Assembly (NCBI GenBank): GCA_001566745.1
Contig: KQ964440.1
Location: 69,212 to 133,211 of the forward strand
Length of the DNA stretch: 64,000 nucleotides
DNA from: Conidiobolus coronatus NRRL 28638
Lineage: Eukaryota > Entomophthoromycota > Entomophthoromycetes > Entomophthorales > Conidiobolaceae
Direction of reading: 5' to 3'
In this document: positions 20,933-28,076 of the stretch, in pieces
How the letters are laid out: each line of letters opens with the position of its first letter
Position numbering within the stretch: position 1 is the stretch's first letter
Program-made: the position numbers and the translations under genes
Notes under the pieces: generated by a model
The model's input: the letters and a program-made list of their open reading frames with translations, nothing else
What the model was told of the DNA's origin: nothing
Databases searched by the model: none

Positions 20933-21688
20933 TTATATATTACATTTATTCCAACCTAACATTATACCTTTGTAACCTACAGGGCTATTCCATGCGATAC
21001 GGGTAGCTCTATCGCAGATATCATCCAAACTGAGATTGGTCCACAAGCGATCGAAAAGCTCCTTGTCACCAATTCTAATATTATTATCACCAATTCTATT
21101 ATTATCGCCACTCAACATATCATCTTCTGTAGGGAAAACGACGAAGCTACCATAGTATCCAACCTTTATAGCATATTCGTGATCTACAGGTGTCTTACCC
21201 ACGCTCTCATAAACGATATTATGATCGTACGCATATTTTAGATTTTTTATATCATATTCTGACATTATACTCCAACTTGTAACCACATAATTTACACTTG
21301 CACTATTTGGGAAAGAGTTCAACAAATGTAAACACATATCTTTAGATGCTGAAGGTAACCATTCCATTCTAACCATCTCAATAACATTGGAGAAATCCAA
21401 CTCTTTACTGTCGGAAACATGCATATCAATAATCTTCCTTGCTCTATCATCATGCTTGTTAATAAGGAGAGAAAAAAGAGCTATCTCATCTAAATCATGT
21501 TTAAGCGTGAATGTCCATGATAGTGAATAATGTTCATGTCTAAGCATTGCAAAGTCATAGATCCATCTACATCTATCATAACAATTATCGTTGAATGAGA
21601 GTTGTTCCAGTTCACCATCTATCATTTTTTCGTGTAAATAACACACGCATTTAGGGTCTTCGCTTTTATACAAGTAATCTTCTAGCAT
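20933..21688 (-). CDS. Member of an unassigned paralogous family (full-length copy 1)
   Basis: Intact, 251 residues, ATG at 21688, stop at 20933. It is clearly related to the 236-residue ORF at 62895-63605: shared landmarks are IYDFAMLRHEHYSLSW, ALFSLLINKHDDRA, EWLPSASKDM and YVVTSWSIMSEYDIKNLKYA. Two broken relatives are at 39178-39343 and 49945-50160. The region around residues 195-210 has a small internal repeat (R-I-G-D-N-N). Conserved helices with alternating hydrophobics suggest a helical-repeat protein related to the ankyrin-like multigene families of giant viruses, but I cannot name the fold. No signal peptide or membrane segment. Upstream DNA carries the TTTCCTTTTATAGTAA inverted motif. 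Confidence 0.7.
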   Translation of the reverse strand: MLEDYLYKSEDPKCVCYLHEKMIDGELEQLSFNDNCYDRCRWIYDFAMLRHEHYSLSWTFTLKHDLDEIALFSLLINKHDDRARKIIDMHVSDSKELDFSNVIEMVRMEWLPSASKDMCLHLLNSFPNSASVNYVVTSWSIMSEYDIKNLKYAYDHNIVYESVGKTPVDHEYAIKVGYYGSFVVFPTEDDMLSGDNNRIGDNNIRIGDKELFDRLWTNLSLDDICDRATRIAWNSPVGYKGIMLGWNKCNI

Positions 21689-22059
21689 AGTTTTTAAAAA
21701 TAGAGAGTATTATCAAATTATGTCCAACGAACAAACAAGTCTTTAACAGCATTTGCATTATTCAAATTATTTTGGCGTAGGTCTCCCGTTCGAAAGACTC
21801 CAACTTTCCAAACCTTTACCCTAACCACTGTTTCATTAATCATCTGTAAACAGGTTTCCTTATATGGTAACAAGTTTAAAACAGACTACTATAAAAGGAA
21901 AGATGATTCAAACACACTACCATAAAAGGGAATTTCCTTTTATAGTAACTCTGACTCCAGGATACCTGATAACTCCAAAACGTTTGATTCCGGCAATTCT
22001 GATTCTTCTAATCATTCGGGAATTCTGGGATCTCTGGTGACCCATAAGACTCATAATCC
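21689..22059. repeat. Spacer with TTTCCTTTTATRGTAA inverted pairs
   Basis: Between 21855 and 21947 lie TTTCCTTATATGGTAA, ACTATAAAAGGAAA, and a near-palindrome (TACCATAAAAGGG followed by AATTTCCTTTTATAGTA). The arrangement matches the sequence at 14601-14640 in the reverse direction. No gene seen. Confidence 0.6.
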
Positions 22060-22248
22060 TTGTTTTCCTTTTCGCAGTTTTTCAAAAGCCTTTGGAACCC
22101 TTGGCGTTGTAGTACTGTTGATCAGGCTGTTGGAAGAGTTATTCGCAGTGGTTCTCATGACATGTTAAAGTTAAAGATATTTGCCAATATCACGACATTC
22201 CTTATTTTAACGTTCAAGAAGTTTATATCCCAACATCTCTCTTATTAA
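22060..22248 (+). pseudogene. Relic of viral D6/D11-type SNF2-like helicase (motif VI)
   Basis: The frame contains FFKSLWNPWRCSTVDQAVGR followed by VIRSGSHD. This is the motif V/VI end of NCLDV superfamily-2 transcription/termination helicases (poxvirus D6/D11, asfarvirus and giant-virus relatives): an aromatic W-N segment, then D-Q-x-x-G-R-x-x-R-x-x-S-H. Cellular SNF2 proteins usually read Q-x-x-D-R-x-x-R-x-G-Q, so the G-R-x-x-R-x-x-S-H form favours the viral branch. Only about 30 residues are recognisable; the ATPase motifs I-III are not in the window. The relic ends 100-200 bp before the PolB relic on the same strand. Confidence 0.6.
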
Positions 22249-22283
22249 AATTACTTTTATAAACTATTTGCACATGAGAGAAT

Positions 22284-23053
22284 TTGTTCAACATGCTAAC
22301 CCCTTTTTATGTTATATGTACGAACTTGAATGTATTCCAATCTTTACCTCTAAATACGGCCTTGACTTTGTTGGCGGGGTCCATATTAAAGATGCTTACT
22401 CCAAACCCGACGACTCTATTACCCCTCTCCCAACTTATCATGTTTCTCACCCAAACTTTAGATCCTGATATTATTACAGGATACAACATTTATGGCTTTG
22501 ATTTTAAATATGTCCCGACTTACTAATGGCTCTACCAAATTAGTTGATGTCGATTGGGAAAGTAGCGCTTATGGTTATAACACTTATTGCAAAGTTGAAA
22601 TGGATGGTCGCCTTATTGTAGATCTTATGCTCTACTTTAAACGTTTCAAACTCGAAAAATACAGTTTAGATTTTGCCTCCGAAAAATTTTTAGGTGTTGG
22701 CAAAGACGACGTCCATTATGAAGAAATCGGGGATGCTTTCGAATCCAGGAACCCTTCCCAGATGAGTCTCGTCGGTAAATATTGTGTCAAAGATTCCGCT
22801 CTTGTTATCCAATTATTTGAAAAGTTTAACTTGTGGACCGATCTTTGCGAAATGTCTAAAGCCATGAGATGCAGAATTGGTGGAATTTATTTATACCTGT
22901 GGTGAACAACTTAAAGTCAAGAATCAAACCCTTAAATACAAAGTCGAACCCCCTCAAGTTATTATGGCTAAACGATTAATTGCTAATGGTATAGAGGTAA
23001 ATGCTGACACTCGATTAGAATATGTTTTTACAACACAATTATATTTGTCATGA
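22284..23053 (+). pseudogene. Family-B DNA polymerase relic (exonuclease region plus a thumb piece)
   Basis: Three frames together give a degenerate NCLDV/delta-type PolB. Frame 22284-22526 ends with Exo II, DPDIITGYNIYGFDF (22461-22505; the catalytic Asp of N-x-x-x-F-D is present). Frame 22492-22905 continues with SRLTNGSTKLVDVDWESSAYGY, then DLMLYFKRFKLEKYSLD and Exo III, GKYCVKDSALVIQLFEKF (Y-x-x-x-D present). A third frame (about 22892-23053) gives YTCGEQLKVKNQTLKY, which follows Exo III in this family, and then jumps to PPQVIMAKRLIANGIEV and TRLEYVF, a thumb-region element. The palm motifs A and C that lie between these in all active enzymes are missing, so an internal deletion is present besides two frameshifts. 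The N-terminal frames before 22460 are not readable with confidence. The relic cannot be functional. Confidence 0.8.
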
Positions 23054-23191
23054 CACATTAATTATCCCAAATTATTTTTCAATATAGACGTTTTATGTAA
23101 CAACCTTTTTAGATTGTATATTATTTTTAACTGTGAGTAAACTTTTTTTCAAACAAATGTTTAAAGACCAATAAAAGAAATATTTTTTTTA

Positions 23192-23887
23192 TTACGGAAT
23201 GGCCAAAATTTTATTTTCCAAGTCTAACATTCCATAAACTACATTTTTAGTGATATCAACCATACCGGTTAAATCTCCGTTAACCGCATATTTATAACTA
23301 TACAAATTATTTACGTTATCTGTTATATTATACATTTTATTCTTTACTTCTGTTATAGTCTCGACATTATCTTTAAGTTGGTTTAACATAAAAAACTGCT
23401 TCGACAAAACTCCTATGCCCAACACAGTCGTTCCAATAAATCCAGACGCCAACGCAAAAGAATTAAATATTATATAATCCGGAAATATTCTTTTCCTATA
23501 TTTAAATACAAACACATATGCTACGCACAGCGACCCTCTCTTAACCAACCCCGCAAAAAATTCGTTCGCAAATCTTTTGTAATAGATCTTGATCTTATTT
23601 AAAAAATTACTGCAATCTTTTGTTAGCTCTATTGGCGTTTGATAATCTACCTGATTAATATTTTCCAGATCGCGGTTTAACAATATTTTGTCATATACGT
23701 GTTTTTCTTTAAGTATATACTGTAATATACTATTTATGACAATCCCGCCCTCTTCTATTATATCATGATGTTCCTTCTTCGGGTTTTCTATTATTGGCTC
23801 TGTGAGAATACCCACTTCAGGCATAATATATTTTAATATGCTAACTGTGTTTACAACTACTTCTACGCTGCTTAAAATTACATCCAT
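23192..23887 (-). CDS. Unassigned membrane-associated protein
   Basis: Intact 231-residue frame, ATG at 23887, stop at 23192. It has a hydrophobic segment around residues 140-165 (FALASGFIGTTVLGIGVL) preceded by a shorter one (RGSLCVAYVFVF) and flanked by charged helices that may form coiled coils (NRDLENINQVDYQT, QLKDNVETITEVKNKMYNI). There is no signal peptide; the topology could be a hairpin membrane anchor. Composition (Ile, Asn, Val, Tyr) is like other viral-type ORFs here. No family recognised. The 5' flank 23888-24015 is AT-rich without a clear promoter. Confidence 0.6.
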   Translation of the reverse strand: MDVILSSVEVVVNTVSILKYIMPEVGILTEPIIENPKKEHHDIIEEGGIVINSILQYILKEKHVYDKILLNRDLENINQVDYQTPIELTKDCSNFLNKIKIYYKRFANEFFAGLVKRGSLCVAYVFVFKYRKRIFPDYIIFNSFALASGFIGTTVLGIGVLSKQFFMLNQLKDNVETITEVKNKMYNITDNVNNLYSYKYAVNGDLTGMVDITKNVVYGMLDLENKILAIP

Positions 23888-24015
23888 TGTTAAATCAAGT
23901 TTTCCAATTTGTGGAACGAGTACAAACCAAAAATTTTTCTCAGATAGATGAAAATATATTTTTAATTTTGTCTTTAATTTCGAATTTTATTTTAAATATA
24001 ATTTTAATTTTGTTT

Positions 24016-24273
24016 TTAATCTCTAACTACCCAAATATATTTTATAATTGTTCCTATCATTAAATAGACGGATAGCCTAGGCATAGCATTCTCTTCGTCA
24101 ACCTTCATGTTGTCATCAACAGGTAGCAAGACGCTGGCCCAACGGCCAGCATTTGTTTCAACAATAAAGGGTTTCGAGCATAGATTCTTGGCAATTCCAT
24201 CAATATAGATTGTAGAAATTCCTAAATCTCCATTGAAGCCAAATTTAGATGATCCTACAAGTGATAGCTTGCG
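24016..24273 (-). pseudogene. Unassigned coding fragment
   Basis: A minus frame is open for 85 residues to TAA at 24016-24018 without a start codon at its upstream end. It reads LSLVGSSKFGFNGDLGIS, then AKNLCSKPFIVETNAGRW and LLPVDDNMKVDEENA; the last 25 residues pass through the GGATAGCCTAGGCATAGC repeat (24070-24087), so the real similarity probably ends there. A perfect 7-bp-stem hairpin (GCTGGCC/GGCCAGC, 24133-24150) lies within it. Not recognised; likely a piece of a larger gene. Confidence 0.35.
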
Positions 24274-24277
24274 ATTA

Positions 24278-24731
24278 TCAACTTATACATCCAAGCCTTG
24301 TATTCTGAATAATTTAGACGTTAGTACATTGACTATTCTGTCTATGGATATTGGTATTGAATGCAATTAAGAACTTCAAAAACCTCAGCCAACACTACTG
24401 AACATACTAGACACAAAATATAATGGCGAAATGTCCCTAATGAGCAGTTATTTCGAAAGTCAACGAGATAAGTCCTGAGATTATCATTGGTTATAACATC
24501 TTTGGGAGACTTCTCGTGCAACCTTTAGATCCTTCGCGAATCAATATAGATGATACTCACAACCCAGAACAGATAAACAATGTATCACCAACAAGAATTG
24601 CAAAGTTTGCAGCAGATTTTGAGTCTCAAAATCTTATAGTGCAGCCATGGGCAGCAGATCAAATGCGACATTGGAACTCCAAACCACAGTGGTGCTTTCT
24701 ACCTATAAAATCTTTATGTCAAATACACTAG
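24278..24731 (+). pseudogene. Second family-B DNA polymerase exonuclease relic, fused to an unknown frame
   Basis: Frame 24278-24370 contains TILSMDIGIEC, which looks like Exo I (F-D-x-E-C) with two extra residues. Another frame from about 24444 reads SKVNEISPEIIIGYNIFG, the strand of Exo II, but the F-D that should follow is replaced by RLLVQPLDPSRINID and the frame stays open to 24731. So the PolB similarity stops at about 24510 and continues in frame into unrelated sequence that includes the dispersed 24610-24660 repeat. The sequence differs from the first PolB relic (NEISPEIIIGYNIFG versus LDPDIITGYNIYG), so two polymerase genes or two insertions contributed. Too small for any function. 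Confidence 0.6.
24610..24660 (-). repeat. Dispersed repeat with a 21-nt palindrome (copy 1)
   Basis: The reverse complement of this stretch matches 47828-47874 almost exactly (GATCTGCTGCCCATGGC, then CACTATAAGATTTTGAG). It contains AGATTTTGAG-N-CTCAAAATCT (24614-24634), a perfect 10-bp inverted repeat around one central base. Confidence 0.75.
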
Positions 24732-24963
24732 ACAGCCTAAGGGGTATGGGTTGTACAAACAACAAAATACAAAGATTTTTCAGTACAAACTGGTGATATC
24801 CCTATGTATAATGTGTTGCTATTTCCCTGTTGGCTTTGTTAGAGAATAAAGAAAATAAACTCTGAAAATAGTACTTCAACTCTCCCTTCCTTGATCCTAA
24901 AATTTGAATCAATAATTCCTCGGTTTTCATGATTCCATTTAACCTGATCACGGTATTTAGATT
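24732..24963. other. AT-rich spacer
   Basis: Nothing supported here; no frame of interest on either strand. Confidence 0.4.
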
Positions 24964-25167
24964 ATGATGTTGGAACTAACAACACCACGGACAGCAAGAA
25001 CGCTCTCGACCTTTATACCATCTATAACAAACGTATACACCATCAAACCTGGTGATACTTGTTCGTCTTTAGCTACCGGCTATGGGTTATCTACGAATGA
25101 TATAACTTCAACAAGGATAACCCTATTTGGAAGACTCGCAATAAATGCCCATTGCTGGCTAACATAA
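24964..25167 (+). pseudogene. LysM domain relic
   Basis: The frame carries NVYTIKPGDTCSSLATGYGL followed by STNDI (25036-25107). This is the first half of a LysM carbohydrate-binding module (Y-x-V-x-x-G-D-T-x-x-x-I-A-x-x-Y-G-x-x-x-x-x-L). In fungi LysM occurs in secreted chitin-binding effectors and in chitinases. Similarity ends before the conserved N-P turn, and nothing recognisable flanks it, so it is a fragment. Confidence 0.55.
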
Positions 25168-25946
25168 ACATCGGGGGAATCTGGTCCAATACGTACATTA
25201 GCTTCAATGATAGTTGATGGAACTGGCTTAGCCTACATTTTATCAGATTTTAGTCTAAATTTGATGTTTGTAGATCTAGGGTTGAGTAAACTCTGTTATT
25301 TGCTCTTTTCTTGCCAAGGCTTTCCTTTTAAAATGATTGGTAAAGATTCTCCTCTAAATAACTCGCTTTCGCTCAGACGCTGTAAGGGCCTTGCAACCTC
25401 TGCAAAAGAAGGGGCTATCGCTAATAATTATTTAAAGTGATATCCTTATATAAACCCAGGGCTATACTAAGAATAGTTTAAGTATATTTTTATTTAAAGG
25501 TTAATGCAAGAAAATGATATTTAATAAAGGTTACGATATATCATATGTGACAAAAGGGCCATTGGCTAGATGTAATAATTATAATATAAAATCAGATATT
25601 AATTCTGATAAAGCTTCGATTAGTAATTCAACTGATAAAAATCCCAAAATATTAATAATAATGCTTTTACTTTTAGTAAATACAAATTATTTGGTTGTTT
25701 ATTTATTATTTCTATTTTAGCCATATAACCTAAACTTAATATTAGAAATTTTAAGAGTCATATTCAATACTTATTGTCTTTACGATTAATTTAAAATTAT
25801 GTTAAAAAGTATACCACGTACATCAACTGTTACTTGGTGTCTATCTCAATCTCGCTCTTTATTTTTCTTACTTAACGTTGATGGAGTCAGCCCCTACATG
25901 CCCATATCCATAGTGAAGTAACTAAAGCCAAGTTTGAAGAGTTACT
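25168..25946. other. Spacer with doubtful frames
   Basis: Plus-strand frames at 25207-25440 and 25514-25720 are open but unrecognised and low in information. At 25798-25920 a frame reads TSTVTWCLSQSRSLFFLLN, which faintly recalls the start of a p23/CS domain, but one strand is not enough for a call. Confidence 0.3.
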
Positions 25947-26264
25947 TTGATCAACAATATTGAAATTTTATTTGGAAAATGGACTAGCCATTTAATTCAA
26001 ACAAGATATCGATTTTCACATTCATTCACTCTATTCTTGTCAACTAGAGAACCTTCAGTTAACTTCCCTCCTGATACTATTATGCAAGAAGTTGAAGCAG
26101 TTACAGCTATTTACAGTCCATTAGCACAATCTTGCAGCTCTTTATTCTTTGTTATGGGTCAATTTAATCTTCTCAACCATTTCTACCAATTTTCTCTTGA
26201 TATTTTAACAATAGCAATTGTTATTTTCCATGTTAACAATAATGTCGATAATTATTTAGGATAG
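25947..26264 (+). pseudogene. Dynein heavy chain fragment
   Basis: The frame has TIMQEVEAVTAIYSPLA followed by SCSSLFFVMGQFNLLNHFYQ and FSLDIL. This matches the dynein heavy-chain stretch after the stalk, where E-x-x-x-x-x-Y-x-P-x-x-x-x-x-S-x-x-(Y/F)-F-x-x-x-x-L-x-x-x-x-x-x-Y-Q-(F/Y)-S-L leads to AAA6. About 55 residues of a 4,000-residue protein remain. The frame starts and ends in unrelated sequence, and the 3' end overlaps the antisense glycine dehydrogenase fragment, so two shreds abut at about 26265-26285. Confidence 0.65.
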
Positions 26265-26550
26265 TAGAATTGTTTGATGTTGGGTTATCGAATCCTTCTG
26301 CTCTGGTTTGTATACAAGCCATGGTTTGGGTGTGAATATGTTGATCTACTAGGAAAGTTTTTTTGGCTTGACGAGCAAGAGAGAAAGATAGGGCCATAGT
26401 TTCAGCAGCGGTAGTATCTTCATCGAGAAGAGAGGAGTTGGCAACTGAGAGACCAGTGAGATCAGAGATCACTGTTTGGTAATTGAGTAAAGTGGAACTT
26501 CTTCTATCAGAAGGAGTGGGCTTTTCAACTAACTCGTTTAAAGACTTCAA
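26233..26550 (-). pseudogene. Glycine dehydrogenase (decarboxylating, P-protein) fragment
   Basis: The frame contains LLNYQTVISDLTGLSVANSS, LLDEDTTAAETMALSF and KKTFLVDQHIHTQTMACIQT followed by RAEGFD. This is the glycine-cleavage P-protein segment L-x-N-x-Q-T-x-x-x-D-L-T-G-L-x-x-A-N-A-S-L-L-D-E-x-T-A-A-A-E-A-M. Residues after RAEGFD are unrelated and lie over the dynein fragment of the opposite strand. About 80 of 950 residues remain; the PLP lysine region is absent. The parent gene would be mitochondrial. Confidence 0.85.
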
Positions 26551-27494
26551 ATTCGAAGTATCTAAAGGAGTGAAGACGTTGCTAAAGGCAGTCTTTGTAC
26601 TTTGGTAGTGAGAGAACTACTAAGGATGCATTTAACCTAGTTGCTGATTGCAGCAGTGCTTCTATTCCTCAACAACCTACATCCGAGGCTGATATCGCTG
26701 GACAAAAAATTCTTGATCTCATCGTGGAACTCTCAGTGTAATGTTTATATTCTTTTAGATTGCTTTGTTTCATATGCTAAAAAGATTGCACAGACTTTCT
26801 TCATCATTGATGGTTTTCCCTGTAGCCTAGATGACCCGTCGGCATAAATATACATGGATGTATTCTTGTTTGCTTCGTTAACATTTCCCTTGGAAACAAA
26901 CAAAATGATAAGCTTTAGAAATGCTATTATTTTTAAGTCGATGTAGCGAGGTTGAAAAAATCAAATTTGTTTCTATATTTGAAAATATCATGAATGATTC
27001 GCAAAGTATGAGTAACCTTGAAATTTTGATCAGGTCTGTAGAAGTTTTTAAGTTTTCAAAGGATGTGATAAATCTACTATTTTTTTTTGAAAAATAATTT
27101 AAAGCAAAAGAAGTTTGCTTAAGCCGCGGTACAGATGTTGTCATGACCTGTAATTTCTTTAATACAGTGTAAGTGTAAGTGAGTCGACGTTGTTACTTGT
27201 TGATTGTGTACCACGAAGGGATTACTATTGAGAGGCTTAATCTGCCTTTATAAAATCAATGAACCACTGTCTTATGAGGCTTCCTTACAAACTTCTTTCA
27301 AGAGTGAATTTAAGAGCATCAACCCTAAAGAGTTTGAGAACTTTTCTTACAAATGAGGTTTGTGGTACAAACAGAGCATGTTAGGGTTCATTTTGCTAAC
27401 TGTGGTAACCAGCGGAATAAAGAGATAACGCCAGCATAATACCCAGAGATATCACCTGGAACAATTCCTCCTATGATTTAAAAAGTAAATCGTT
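26551..27494. other. Spacer, no named gene
   Basis: A short plus frame near 26605-26740 (YFGSERTTKDAFNLVADCSS) and a minus frame 26878-27144 are open but unrecognised. No RNA gene or repeat seen. Confidence 0.3.
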
Positions 27495-27825
27495 AAAAAT
27501 TACAACGTATATGTTAGGTTCGTGACATTGCCCATTGCCTACTTTGTTATAACAACCCCAAAAGCCTCCAGACTCACGTTTCCAACAAGAAGGGCAATTA
27601 GCAGTACCTTGACAAGTAGAGTTACTAGTGGCACCACCGTGATAACACACATTTCACATTTGTCGTAACATAGTCTAACAGAAGAATAAATATTTATAGC
27701 TTTATTCATATCACGAGTAGGCCACGATTCCCAAACTTCGGTACCACCATTAGAGGTGATCACTACTCTACCTTCGTCCAAAACACTCAACTTGTAAGGT
27801 GGGTCAGTACGCGTAACATTATATT
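27495..27825 (-). pseudogene. Bulb-type lectin plus Cys-rich tail, frameshifted
   Basis: The upstream frame reads PPYKLSVLDEGRVVITSNGG then TEVWESW, a strand pair of a bulb-type (mannose-binding-like) lectin fold. A second frame (27495-27637) reads GATSNSTCQGTANCPSCWKR then GGFWGCYNKVGNGQC, a Cys- and Trp-rich tail that looks like a secreted or wall-associated domain. The two belong together but are out of frame, with the shift near 27640-27700. N-terminal lectin repeats are missing. The lectin call is based on the short motif only. Confidence 0.5.
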
Positions 27826-27849
27826 CACTAATTCATGTTTATATAGAAA

Positions 27850-28020
27850 TTAACAATCTTCAAGTAGATCGTAAGCCTTATCTATACTATATTTTACCAT
27901 AATTCGTCTAATATATATTTTCTGTGCATTTAAATCTCGGATATTGTAAATCTCAATTGCATCTTTCCATTTCATATTTTCATTTACAATAGAATCTACG
28001 TTTTTGTCTATCTTATCCAT
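27850..28020 (-). CDS. Small 56-residue ORF downstream of the capping enzyme
   Basis: ATG at 28020, TAA at 27850-27852. It begins MDKIDKNVDSIVNENMKWKD and continues with a basic, helical stretch (AQKIYIRRIMVKYSIDKAYD). It lies 56 bp downstream of the capping-enzyme stop on the same strand, with the same AT-rich codon use and no low-complexity run. It may be a small viral-type gene carried along with the capping enzyme, or the relic of a larger one. No family recognised. Confidence 0.5.
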   Translation of the reverse strand: MDKIDKNVDSIVNENMKWKDAIEIYNIRDLNAQKIYIRRIMVKYSIDKAYDLLEDC

Positions 28021-28076
28021 TTGATTATAAATTATTTGGGTGTTATATCCTTAAACCAAAATGTATTTATTAAGTT

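Noticed and set aside
25798-25935. p23/CS-domain-like strand (TVTWCLSQSRSLFFLLN)
   Set aside because: Only one strand matches, and the frame ends at once; too little for a call.
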